DNA of 64,000 nucleotides, from assembly GCA_003255065.1 (NCBI GenBank), contig QAOA01003702.1, positions 67,926 through 131,925 on the forward strand, given 5' to 3'. The notes under the pieces are model-generated. The model worked only from the letters and a program-made list of their open reading frames with translations. It was not told where the DNA came from and searched no databases. The position numbers and the translations under genes are program-made. Shown here piece by piece: positions 10,336 through 22,794 of this stretch; positions within the stretch are counted from its first letter, which is position 1; each line of letters opens with the position of its first letter. This stretch comes from Cercis canadensis. Taxonomy: Eukaryota > Streptophyta > Magnoliopsida > Fabales > Fabaceae.

Positions 10336-12906
10336 GTTTCGGTTCGTCCCTCTATCTGACTCAGATATTTTTCTTTGGTTTCACTGTATCTGACCTGGGA
10401 CCTTGTTTGGGTTCGTCCCTGTATCTGACTCGGATATTTTTCTTAGGTTCACTGTATCTAGACTGGGACCATGTTTCGGGCCGTCCCTGTATGTGACTCA
10501 AATATTTTTCATGGGTTTCACTGTGCTTTGGAAGGGACTGTTTCCTGGTGGGTCATTCTATCTGGCCCGTGACCCTGTTTCGGTTCGTCCCTCTATCAGA
10601 TTCAGATATTTTTCTTGGGTTTCTCTGTTGTTGGGAAGGGACTGTTTCCCGTTAGGTCATTGTATCTGGCTTGTAACCCTGTTTCGAGTCGTCCCTGTAT
10701 CTGGGTCGGATATTTTTATTTGGTTTCACTGTATCTGACCTGGGACCCTGTTTCGGTTCGTCCCTTTATCTGACTTGGATATTTTTCTTAGGTTCCACTG
10801 TATCTGGACTAGGACCATGCTTCGGGTCGTCCCTGTATCCGACTCGGATATTTTTCATGGGTGTCACTGTACTTGGGAAGGTACTGTTTCCTGCTGGGTC
10901 ATTGAATCTGGCTAGGGACCCTGTTTCGTTTCGTCCTTCTATCTGACTCAGATATTTTTCTTTGGTTTCACCGTATCTGACTTGGGACCCAGTTTCGGTT
11001 CGTCCTTGTATTTGACTAGGATATTTTTCTTTGGTTTCACTGTATCTGACCTGGGACCCTGTTTCTTTTTGTCCTTGCATCTGACTTGGATATTTCTCTT
11101 TGGTTTCATTGTATCTGACTAGGGACCCTGTTTCGGTTCGTCCCTATATATAACTCGAATATTTTTCTTAGGTTTCACTGTATTTGGGAAGGGGTTGTTT
11201 CCTAGAGGGTCAATGTATCTGGCCTGGGACCCTATTTCGAATCGTCCCTATATCTAACTCTGACAATTTTCTTGGGTTCCACTGTTTCTGGGGAGGTACT
11301 GTTTCCTAGTGGGACATTGAATCTAGCCCAGGACCCTGTTTCGGTTCGTCCCTCTATCTGACTCAGATATTTTTCTTTGGTTTCACTGTATCTGACCTGG
11401 GACCCTGTTTCGGTTCGTCCCTGTATCTGACTCGGATATTTTTTCTAAGGTTCCACTATATCTGGACTGGGACCATGTTTCGGGTCGTCCCTGTATCCAA
11501 CACGGATATTTTTCATGGGTTTCACTGTTCTTGGGAAGGGACTGTTTCCGAGAGGGTCATTGTATCTGGCCCGTGACCCTGTTTCGGGTCGTCCCTATAT
11601 CTGGCTCGGATATTTTTCTTTGGTTTCACTGTATCTGACCTAGTACCCTGTTTCGGTTCGTCCTTATATGTAACTCGGATATTTTTATTGGGTTTCACTG
11701 TATTTGACCTGGGACCCTGTTTCGGTTCGTCCCTATATCTAACTCGGATAATTTTCATGGGTTTCACTGTATTTGGGAAGGGGTTTTTTCCTTGAGGGTC
11801 AATGTATCTTGCCCGGGACCCTGTTTCGAGTCGTACCTGTATTTGACTTGGATAATTTTCTTAGGTTTAACTGTATCTGGGAAGGTACTGTTTCCTAGTG
11901 GGTCATTGAATCTGGCTCGGGACCCTGATTCGTTTCATCCTTCTATTTGACTCAGATATTTTTCTTTGGTTTCATTGTATCTGACCTGGGAACCTGTTTC
12001 GGTTCGTCCATCTATCTGACTCGGATATTTTTCTTTGGTGTCACTGTATCTGACCTGGGACCCTGTTTCGGTTCGTCCCTATATCTAACTCGGATATTTT
12101 TCTTGGGTTTCACTGTATTTGGGAAGGGGTTGTTTCCTAGAGGGTCAATGTATCTGGCCTGGGACCCTATTTCGAGTCGTCCCTGTATCTAACTCTGACA
12201 ATTTTCTGAGGTTCCACTGTTTCTAGGGAGGTACTGTTTCCTAGTGGGTCATTGAGTCTAGCCCGGGAACCTGTTTCGGTTCGTCCCTCTATCTGACTCA
12301 GTTATTTTTCTTTGGTTTCACTGTATCTGACCTGGGACCCTGTTTCGGTTCGTCCCTGTATCTAACTCGGGTATTTTTCTAGGTTCCACTGTATCTAGAC
12401 TGTGACCATGTTTCGGGCCGTCCTTGTATCTGACTCGGATATTTTTCATATTTTTCACTGTACTTGGGAAGGGGCTGTTTCCTGGTGGGTCATTGTATCT
12501 GGCCCGTGACCCTGTTTCGGTTCATCCGTTTATCTGACTCAGATATGTTTCTTGGGTTTCTCTGTAGTTGGGAAGGGACTGTTTCCCGGTGGGTCATTAT
12601 ATCTGGCCTGTGACCTTGTTTCGGGTCGTCCCTTTATCTGGCTCGGATATTTTTCTTTGGTTTCACTATATCTGACCTGGGACCCTGTTTCGGTTCGTCC
12701 CTGTATCTGACTCAGATAATTTTCTTAGGTTCCACTGTATCTAGACTGGGACCATGTTTCGGGTCGTCCCTGTATCTGACTCGGATATTTTTCATGAGTT
12801 TCACTGTACTTGGGAAGGGACTGTTTCCTGGTGGGTCATTGAATCTGGCCCGTGACCCTGTTTCGGTCGTCCCTGTATTTGGCTCGGATATTTTTCTTTG
12901 GTTTCA
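10336..12906 (+). repeat. Mixed A and B units with two A tetramer pairs
   Basis: M2 starts at 10452 and 10798 (346 apart), again near 11459, and at 12389 and 12734 (345 apart). M5/M6 pairs lie between them. The stretch 10452-10740 is a near copy of 14669-14957 (offset 4217), sharing CTCTATCAGATTCAG and CTGTTGTTGGG. Nothing other than satellite is present. Confidence 0.82.
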
Positions 12907-13667
12907 CTGTATCTGACCTGGGACCCTGTTTCGGTTCGTCCTTGTATCTGATTCAGATATTTTTCTTTAGTTTCACTGTATCTGACCTGGTACCCTATTT
13001 CGGTTCGTGCTTATATCTAACTCGGATATTTTTCTTGGGATTCACTGTATTTGGGAATGGGATGTTTCCTAGAGGGTCAATGTATCTGGCCCAAGACCCT
13101 GTTTCGAGTCGGTCCTGTATCTGACTCGGATAATTTTCTTAGGTTTCACTGTATTTCGAAAGGTACTGTTTCTTGGTGGGTCATTGAATCTGGCCCAGGA
13201 CCATGTTTCGGTTCGTCCCTCTATCTGACTTAGATATTTTTCTTTGGTTTCACTGTATATGACTTGGGACCCAGTTTCGGGTCGTTCTTGTATCTGACTC
13301 GGATATTTTTCTTTGGTTTCACTGTATCTGACCTGGGACCCTATTTCGTTTCGTCCTTGTATTTGACTCGGATATTTTTCTTTGGTTTCATTGTATCTGA
13401 CCTGGGACCCTGTTTCGGTTCGTCACTATATCTAACTCGGACATTTTTCTGGGGTTTCACTGTATTTGGTAAGTGGTTTTTTCCTAGAGGGTCTATGTAT
13501 CTAGCCAAAGACCCTAATTCGAGTCGTCCCTGTATCTGACTCGGATAATTTTCTTGGGTTTCACTGTATATGGGAAGGTACTGTTTCCTGGTGGGTCATT
13601 GAATCTGGCCCGGGTCCCTGTTTCGGTTCGTCCCTCTATCTGACTCAGATATTTTTCTTTGGTTTCA
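12907..13667 (+). repeat. 761-bp nine-unit block, copy c
   Basis: Units start at 12907, 12976, 13045 (M5), 13149 (M6), 13253, 13322, 13391, 13460 (M5) and 13564 (M6), the same order and lengths as at 877 and 3008. It is about 12 kb from copy a, so the block was moved or copied over a long distance within the array. Confidence 0.85.
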
Positions 13668-15007
13668 CGGTATCTGACCTGGAACCCTGTTTCGGTTTGT
13701 CCCTCTATCTGACTCAGATATTTTTCTTGGGTTTCTCTGTATTTGGGAAGGGTCTGTTTCTGTGTGGGTCATTGAATCTGGCCCGGGACCCTGTTTCGAT
13801 TCGTCCCTCTATTTGACATAGATATTTTTCTTTGGTTTCACTGTAGCTGACCTGAGACCCTGTTTCGATTCTTCCTTGTATCTGCTCGGATATTTTTCTT
13901 TGGTTTCACTGTATTTGACCTCGTACCACGTTTCGGTTTGTTCTTATATCTAACTCAGATATTTTTCTTGGGTTTCACTGTATTTGACCCGGGACCCTGT
14001 TTCGGTTCGTCCCTATATCTAACTCAGATAATTTTCTTGAGTTTTACTGTATTTGGGAAGGGTTTTTTCCTAGAGGGTCAATGTATCTGGCCTGGGACCC
14101 TGTTTCGAGTCGTCCCTGTATCTGACTCGGATAATTTTCTTGGGTTCCACTGTATCTGGGAAGGTACTGTTTCCTGGTGGGTCATTGAATCTGGCTCGGG
14201 AACATGTTTCTGTTCGTCCCTCTATCTGACTCAGATATTTTTCTTTGGTTTCACTGTATCTGACCTTGGACCCTATATCGGTTCGTCCCTGTATCTGACT
14301 CGGATATTTTTCTTAGGTTCCACTGTATCTAGACTGGGACCAAGTTTCGAGCCGTCCCTGTATCTAACTCGGATATTTTTCATGGTTTTCACTGTACTTG
14401 GGGAGGGACTGTTTCCTGGTGGGTCATTGTATCTGGCCCGTGACCCTGCTTCGGTTCGTCCTTCTATCTGACTCAGATATTTTTCTTGGGTTTCTCTGTA
14501 GTTGGGAAGGCACTGTTTCCCGGTAGGTCATTGTATCTGGCCTGTGACCCTGTTTCGGGTCGTCCCTGTATCTGGCTCGGATATTTTTCTTTGGTTTCAC
14601 TGTATCTGACCTGGGACGCTGTTTCGGTTCGTCCCTGTATATGACTCGGATATTTTTCTTAGGTTCCATTGTATCTAGACTGGGACCATGTTTCGGGCCG
14701 TCCCTGTATCTGACTCGGATATTTTTCATGGGTTTCACTGTACTTTGGAAGGGACTGTTTCCTGGTGGGTCATTCTATCTGGCCCGTGACCCTGTTTCGG
14801 TTCGTCCCTCTATCAGATTCAGATATTTTTCTTGGGTTTCTCTGTTGTTGGGAAGGGACTGTTTCCCGGTGGGTCATTGTATCTGGCCTGTGACCCTGTT
14901 TCGGGTCGTCCCTGTATCTGGCTCGGATATTTTTCTTTGGTTTCACTGTATCTGACCTGGTACCCTGTTTCGGTTCGTGCTTATATCTAACTCGGATATT
15001 TTTCTTG
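13668..15007 (+). repeat. Mixed units ending in an A tetramer pair
   Basis: M5/M6 units lead into M2 at 14323, M3, M4, M1 and M2 at 14669 (346 apart), then M3 and M4. The last part copies 10452-10740. Confidence 0.82.
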
Positions 15008-15790
15008 GGTTTCATTGTATTTGGGAATGGGATGTTTCCTAGAGGGTCAATGTATCTGGCCCGGGACCCTGTTTCGAGTCGTCCCTGTATCTGGCTCGAA
15101 TAATTTTCTTGGGTTTCACTGTATCTGGAAAGGTACTGTTTCCTGGTGGGTCATTAAATCTGGCCCGGGACCTTGTTTCGACTCGTCCCTCAATCTGACA
15201 CAGATATTTTTCTTTGCTTTCATTGTATCTGACCTGGGACCCTGTTTCGTTTCGTCCGTGTATCTGACTCGAATATTTTTCTTTGGTTTCACTGTATCTG
15301 ACCTGGGACCAGTTTCGGTTTGTCCTTTTTTCTGACTAAGATATTTCTCTTTGGTTTCACTGTATCTGACCTGGGACCCTGTTTCGGATTATCCCTATAT
15401 CTAACTCGAATATTTTTCCTGGGTTTCACTATAATTAGGAAGGGACTGTTTCCTGGTGGGTCAATGTATCTGGCCCGTGACCCTGTTTCAATTAGTCCTT
15501 GTATCTCACCTGTATATTTTTCATGGGTTTCTCTGTAGATGGGAAGGGACTGTTTCCCGGTGGGTCATTGTATCTGGCCTGTGACCCTGTTTCGGGTCGT
15601 CCCTGTATCTATGCCGGGAACATGTTTCGAGTCGTCCCTCTATGTGACTCAGATATTTTTCTTTTGTTTCACTGTATCTGACCTGGGTCCCTGTTTCGGT
15701 TCGTCCCTGTATCTGACTCGGATATTTTTCTTAGGTTCCACTGTATCTAGACTGGGACCATGTTTCGGGTTGTCCCTGTATCTGACTCGG
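15008..15790 (+). repeat. GTCCGTG block, copy 1 (about 780 bp)
   Basis: It matches 17807-18589 at an offset of 2799 bp. It carries the first GTCCGTG unit (15254) and a gamma reading TAATTAGGAAGGGAC. It also has an odd alpha-alpha junction at 15602, where CTGTATCTATGCCGGGAACA joins two alpha parts with most of the beta missing. Confidence 0.85.
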
Positions 15791-17806
15791 ATATTTTTCA
15801 AGGGTTTCACTGTACTTGGGAACGGACTTTGTCCTGGTGGGTCATTGTATCTGGCTCGTCACCCTGTTTCGGTTCGTCCCTCTATTTGACTCAGATATTT
15901 TTCTTGTGTTTCTCTGTAGTTGTGAAGGGACTGTTTCCCAGTGGGTCATTGTATCTGGCCTGTGACCCTGTTTCGGGTCGTCCCTGTATCTGGCTTGGAT
16001 ATTTTTCTTTGGTTTCACTGTATCTGAGTGGGGACCCTGTTTCAGTTCGTCCTTGTATCTGACTCGGATATTTTTCCTTGGTTTCACTGTATCTGACTGG
16101 GACCCAGTTTCGGTTCGTCCTTATATCTAACTCGGATATTTTTTTTTGGTTTCACTGTATTTGGGAAGGGGATGTTTCCTAGAGGGTCAATGTATCTAGC
16201 CCGAGACCCTGTGTCGAGTCGTCCCTGTATCTGACTTGGATATTTTTCTTGGGTTTCACTTTATTTGGGAAGGGACTGTTTCCTGGTGGGTCATTGTATC
16301 TGGCCCGTGACCCTGTTTCGATTCGTACTTGTATCTCAGACGTATATTTTTCTTTGGTTTCTCTATAGTTGGGAAGGGACGATTTCCCTTTGGGTCATTG
16401 TATCTGTCCTGTGACCCTATTTCGGGTCTTGCCTGTATCTGGCTCAGATATTTTTCTTTGGTTTCACTGTATCTGACCTGGGACCCTGTTTCGGTTCGTC
16501 CTTGTATCTGACTTGGATATTTTTCTTGGGTTTCACTGTATTTGGGAAGGGGTTGTTTCCTAGAGGGTCAATGTATCTGGCCCGGGACCCTGTTTCGAGT
16601 CGTCCCTCTATATGACTTAGATATTTTCCTTTGGTTTCACTGTATCTGACCTTGGACTCTGTTTCGGTTCGTCCCTATATCTAACTCGGATATTTTTTTG
16701 GGGTTTCACTGTATTTGGGAAGGGGTTTTTTCCTAGAGGGCCAATTTATTTGGCCCGGGACCCTGTTTCGAGTCGTCACTCTATCTGACTCAGATATTTT
16801 TCTTTGGTTTCATTGTATCTGACCTGGGACACTGTTTCGATTCGTCCTTATTTATGACTAGGATATTTTTCTTAGGTTTCACTGTATCTGGACAGGGACC
16901 ATGTTTCGAGTCGTCCCTGTATCTGACTCTGATATTTTTCAAGGGTTTCACTGTACTTGGGAAGGGACTGTTTCCTGGTGGGTCATTGTATCTTGCCCGT
17001 GACCCTGTTTCGGTTCGTCCATCTATCTGACTCAGATATTTTCCTTGGGTTTCTCTGTAGTTGGGAAGCGACTGTTTCCCGGTGGGTCATTGTATCTGGC
17101 CTGTGACCCTTTTTTGGGTCTTCCCTGTATCTGGCTCGGATATTTTTCTTTGGTTTCACTGTATTTGACCTGGGACCCTATTTCGGTTCGTCCTTGTATC
17201 TGGCTCGGATATTTTTCTTTGGTTTCACTGTATCTGACTTGGGACCCTGTTTCAGTTCGTCCTTGTATTTGACTCGGATATTTTTCTTTGGTTTCACTGT
17301 ATCTGACTGGGACCCAGTTTCGGTTCGTTCTTATATCTAACTCGGATATTCTTTTTGGGTTTCACTGTATTTGGGAAGGGGATGTTTCCTAGAGGGTCAA
17401 TGTATTTAGCCCGAGACCCTGTTTCGAGTCGTCCCTGTATCTGACTCGGATATTTTTCTTGGGTTTCATTGTATTTGGGAATAGACTGTTTCCTGGTGGG
17501 TCGTTGTATATGGCCCGTGACCCTGTTTCGATTCGTCCTTGTATTTCACACGTATATTTTTCTTTGGTTTCTCTATAGTTGGGAAGGGACGATTTCCCGG
17601 TGGGTCATTGTATCTGGCCTGCGACACTATTTCGGGTCGTGCCTGTATCTGGCTCAGATATTTTTCTTTGGTTTCATTGTATTTGACCTGGGACCCTGTT
17701 TCGGTTCGTCCTTGTATCTGACTCGGATATTTTTCTTTGGTTTAACTGTATCTGACCTGGGACATAGTTTGGTTCGTCCTTATATCTAACTCGGATATTT
17801 TTCTTG
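15791..17806 (+). repeat. A and B units with the CTCACACGTATA beta variant
   Basis: M3/M4 pairs, M5 units and 69-bp units are present. Two M4-like units carry GGGACGATTTCCC (16377 and 17587, offset 1210), and their neighbours are also similar, which points to a further local copy. Only satellite is seen. Confidence 0.8.
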
Positions 17807-18589
17807 GGTTTCAATGTATTTGGGAAGGGTATGTTTCCTAGGGGCTCAATGTATCTGGCCCGGGACCCTGTTTTGAGTCGTCCCTATATCTGGCTCGAAT
17901 AATTTTCTTGGGTTTCACTGTATCTGGAAAGGTACTGTTTCCTGGTAAGTCATTAAATCTGGCCCGGGACCCTGTTTCGGTTTGTCCCTCTATCTGACAC
18001 AGATATTTTTCTTTGCTTTCATTGTATCTGACCTGGGACCCTGTTTCGTTTCGTCCGTGTATCTGACTCGAATATTTTTCTTTGGTTTCACTGTATCTGA
18101 CCTGGGACCAGTTTCGGGTCGTCCTTGTTTCTGACAAAGATATTTTTCTTTGGTTTCACTGTTTCTGACCTGGGACCCTGTTTCGGTTCGTCCCTATATC
18201 TAACTCAGATATTTTTCTTGGGGTTCACTGTAATTAGGAAGGGACTGTTTCCTGGTGGGTCAATGTATCTGGCCCGTGACCCTGTTTCGATTCGTCCTTG
18301 TATCTCACCCGTGTATTTTTCATTGGTTTGTCTGTAGTTTGGAAGGGACTGTTTCCCGGTGGGTCATTGTATCTGGCCTGTGACCCTGTTTCGGGTCGTC
18401 CCTGTATCTAGGCCGGGAGCATGTTTCGAGTCGTCCCTCTATCTGACTCTGATATTTTTCTTTTGTTTCACAGTATCTGACATGGGACCCTGTTTCGGTT
18501 CATCCCTGTATCTGACTCGGATATTTTGCTTAGGTTCCACTGTATCTGGACTGGGACCATGTTTCGGGTTGTCCCTGTATCTGACTCGG
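17807..18589 (+). repeat. GTCCGTG block, copy 2
   Basis: It is colinear with 15008-15790. It shares the alpha-alpha junction at 18401 (CTGTATCTAGGCCGGGAGCA) and the GTCCGTG mark at 18053. After the M2 unit the copies part: M3 follows in copy 1 and an M4-type unit here. Confidence 0.85.
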
Positions 18590-20779
18590 ATATTTTTCTT
18601 GGGTTTCTCTGTAGTTGAGAAAGGACTGTTTCCCGGTGGGTGATTGTGTCTGGCCTATGACCCTGTTTCGGGTCGTCCCTGTATCTGGCTCGGATATTTT
18701 TCTTTGCTTTCACTGTATCTGACTTGGGACCCTGTTTCGGTTCGTCCTTGTGTCTGACTGGGATATTTTTCTTTGGTTTCACTGTATCTGTCCTAGGACC
18801 CAGTTTCGGTTCGTCCTTATATCTAACTCGGATATTTTTTTTGGGTTTCACTGTATTTGGGAAGGGGATGTTTCCTAAAGGGTCAATGTATCTAGCCCGG
18901 GACCCTGTTTCGAGTCGTCCCTGTATCTAACTCGGATATTTTTCTTGGGTTTCACTTTATTTTGGAAGGGACTGTTTCCTGTTGGGTCATTGTATCTAGC
19001 TCGTGACACTGTTTCGATTCGTCCTCGTATCTCACACGTATATTTTTCTTAGGTTTCGCTGTACTTTGGAAGGGACTGTTTCCCTGTGGTTCATTGTATC
19101 TGGCCTGTGACCCTATTTCGGGTCGTCCCTGTATATGGCTCAGATATTTTTCTTTGGTTTCACTGTATCTGACCTGGGACCCTGTTTCGGTTCGTCCCTA
19201 TATCTAACTTGGATATTTTTTTTGGGTTTCACTGTATTTGGAAATGAGTTGTTTCCTAGACGGTCAATGTATCTGGCCCGGTACCCTGTTTCGAGTCGTC
19301 CCTGTATCCGACTCGGATAATTTTCTTGGGTTTCACTGTATCAGGAAAGGTACTGTTTCCTGGTGGGTCATTGAATCTGGCCCGTGACCCTGTTTCGATT
19401 CGTCCTTGTATCTCACCTGTATATTTTTCATGGGTTTCTCTGTAATTGGGAAGGGACTGTTTCCCGGTGGGTCATTGTATCTGGCCTGTGATCTATTTCG
19501 GGTCGTCCCTGTATCTGGCTCCGATATTTTTCTTTGGTTTCACTGTATCTGACCTGGGACCCTGTTTCGATTCGTCCCTTTATCTGACTCGAATATTTTT
19601 CTTTGGTTTCACTGTATTTGACCTGGGACCTTGTTTCGGTTCGTCCTTATATCTAACTCGGATATTTTTTTTTTCGTTTCACTATATTTGTGAAGGCGTT
19701 GTTTCCTAGAGGATCAATGTATCTAGGCCGGGAACCTGTTTTGGTTCGTCCCTCTATCTGACTCAGATATTTTCCTTGGGTTTCTCTGTAGTTGGGAAGG
19801 GACTGTTTCCCGGTGGGTCATTGTATCTGGCCTGTTACCCTGTTTCGGGTCGTCCCTGTATCTGGCTCGGATATTTTTCATTGGTTTCACTGTATCTGAC
19901 CTGGGACCCCGTTTCGGTTCGTCCTTGTATCTGACTCAGATATTTTTCTTTGGTTTCACTGTATCTGACCTAGGACCCTGTTTCGGTTCGTCCCTATAAC
20001 TAATTCGGATATTTTTTTTGGGTTTCACTGTATTTGGGATGGGGTTGTTTCCTAGAGGGTCAATGTATCTGGCCCGGGACCTTGTTTCGAGTCGTCCCTC
20101 TATCTGACTCAGATATTTTTCTTTGGTTTCACTGCATCTGACCTGGGACCCTGTTTCGGTTCGTTCCTATATCTAACTCGGATATTTTTTTTGGGTTTCA
20201 CTGTATTTGGGAAGGGGTTGTTTCCTAGAGGGCCAATGTATGTGGCCCAGGACCCTGTTTCGAGTCGTCCCTCTATCTGACTCAGATATTTTTCTTTGGT
20301 TTCACTGTATCTGACCTGGGACCCTGTTTCGATTCGTCCTTGTATCTGACTCGGAAATTTTTCTTAGGTTCCACTGTATCTGGACTGGGACCATGTTTCG
20401 GGTCGTCCCTGTATCTGACTATGATATTTTTCAAGGGTTTCACTGTACTTGGGAAGGGACTATTTCTTGGTGGGTCATTGTATCTTGCCCATGACCCTGT
20501 TTCGGTTCGTCCCTCTATCTGACTCAGATATTTTCCTTGGGTTTCTCTGTAGTTGGGAAGGGACTGTTTCCCGGTGGGTCATTGTATCTGGCCTGTGACC
20601 TTGTTTCGGGTCTTCCCTGTATCTGGCTCGGATATTTTTCTTTGATTTCACTGTATTTGACCTGGGACCCTGTTTCGGTTCGTCCTTGTATATGACTCGA
20701 ATATTTTTCTTCGGTTTCACTGTATCTGACCTGGGACCCAGTTTCGGTTCATCCTTATATGTAACTCGGATATTTTTCT
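18590..20779 (+). repeat. A and B units with T8 to T10 runs
   Basis: In many beta parts ATTTTTCTTGGG has become an unbroken run of eight or more T (for example T10 at 19665-19674). M2 appears near 18542 and 20383. No other feature is seen. Confidence 0.8.
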
Positions 20780-21290
20780 TGGGTTTCAATGTATTTGGGA
20801 AAGGGATGTTTCCTAAAGGTTCAATGTATCTGGCCCGGGACCTTGTTTCGAGTCGTCCCTGTATCTGACTCGAATAATTTTCTTGGGTTTCACTGTATCT
20901 GGAAAGGTACTGTTTCCTGGTGAGTCATTAAATCTGGCCCGGGACCCTGTTTCGGTTCGTCCCTTTATCTGACACAGATATTTTTCTTTGGTTTCATTGT
21001 ATCTGACCTGGGACCCTGTTTCGTTTCGTCCGTGTATCTGACTCGAATCTATTTCTTTGGTTTCAATGCATCTGACCTGGGACCAGTTTCGGTTCGTCCT
21101 TGTTTATTACTCGGATATTTTTCTTTGGTTTCACTTTATCTGACCTGGGACCTTATTTCGGTTCGTCCCTATATCTAACTCGAATATTTTTCTTGGGTTT
21201 CACTGTAATTAGGAAGGGACTGTTTCCTGGTGGGTCACTGTATCTGCCCCGTGACCCTGTTTCGATTTGTCCTTGTGTCTCACCCGTATA
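20780..21290 (+). repeat. GTCCGTG block, copy 3 (shorter)
   Basis: It repeats the first part of the 15008 and 17807 blocks (GTCCGTG at 21028, offset 2975 from copy 2; TAATTAGGAAGG gamma). It then switches to a CATGGGTTTCACTGTACTTGGG unit and lacks the alpha-alpha junction. Confidence 0.82.
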
Positions 21291-22794
21291 TTTTTCATGG
21301 GTTTCACTGTACTTGGGAAGGGACTGTTTCCTGTTGGGTCATTGTATCTGGCCCGTGACCCTGTTTCGGTTCGTCCCTCTATCTGACTCAGATATTTTTC
21401 TTTGGTTTCACTGTATCTGACCTGGGACCTTGTTTCGATTCGTCCTTGTATTTGACTTGGATATTTTTCTTAGGTTCCACTGTATCTGAACTGTGACCAT
21501 GGTTCGGGTCGTCCCTATATCTGACTCTGATATTTTTCAAGGGTTTCACTGTAATTAGGAAGGGACTGTTTCCTGGTGGGTTAATGTATCTTGCCCGTGA
21601 CCCTGTTTCGGATCGCCTTGTATCTCACCCGTATATTTTTCATGGGTTTCTCTGTAGTTGGGAAGGGACTGTTTCCCGGTGGGTCATTGTATCTGGCCTG
21701 TGACCCTGTTTCGGGTCGTCCCTCTATCTGGCTCGGATATTTTTCTTTGGTTTCACTGTATCTGACTTGGGACCCTGTTTCGGTTCGTCCTTTTATCTGA
21801 GATATTTTTCTTTGTTTTCACTGTATCTGACCTGGGACTCAGTTTCGGTTCGTCCTTATATCTAACTCGGAAATTTTTTTTGGGTTTCACTGTATTTAAG
21901 ACGGGGATGTTTCCTAAAGGGTCAATGTATCTAGCCCGGGACCCTGTTTCGAATCGTCCCTGTATCTGACTCGGATATTTTTCTTAGGTTTCAATTTATT
22001 TGGGAAGGGACTGTTTCCTGGTGGGTCATTGTATCTGGCCCGTGACCCTGTTTCGATTCGTCTTTGTATCTCACACGTATATTTTTCTTTGGTTTCTCTG
22101 TAGTCTGGAAGGGACTGTTTCCCTGTGGGTCATTGTATCTGGCCTGTGACCCTATTTCGGGTCGTCCCTGTATCTGGCTCAGATATTTTTCTTTGGTTTC
22201 ACTGTATCTGACCTGGGACCCAGTTTCGGTTCGTCCTTATATCTAACAAGGATATTTTTCTTGGATTTCAATGTATTTGGGAAGGGGATGTTTGCTAGAG
22301 GGTCAATGTATCTCGCCCGGGACCCTGTTTCGAGTCGTCCCTGTATTTGGCTCGAATAATTTTCTTGGGTTTCACTGTATCTGGAAAGGTACTGTTTCCT
22401 GGTGGGTCATTAAATCTGGCCCGGGACCCTGTTTCGATTCGTCCCTCTATCTGACACAGATATTTTTCTTTGCTTTCATTGTATCTGACCAGGGACCCTG
22501 TTTCGGTTCGTCCCTATATCTAACTCGGATTTTTTTTTTGGGTTTCACAGTATTTGGGAAGGGGTTGTTTCTTAGAGGGTCAATGTATCTGGCCCGGGAC
22601 CTTGTTTCGAGTCGTCCCTCTATCTGACTCAGATATTTTTCTTTGGTTTCACTGTATCTGATTTGGGACCCTGTTTCGGATCGTCCCTGTATCTGACTCT
22701 GATATTTTTCTAAGGTTCCACTGTATCTGGACTGGGACCATGTTTCGGGTCGTCCCTGTATCTGACTCGGATATTATTCATGGGTTTCACTGTA
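21291..22794 (+). repeat. Mixed units
   Basis: It holds M3/M4 units, an M3-like unit with CTCACCCGTATA, M5 with TTTGCTAGAGGG, an M6 unit with ACTAAATCTGG-like spacing, and M2 near 22727. Only satellite is present. Confidence 0.78.
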
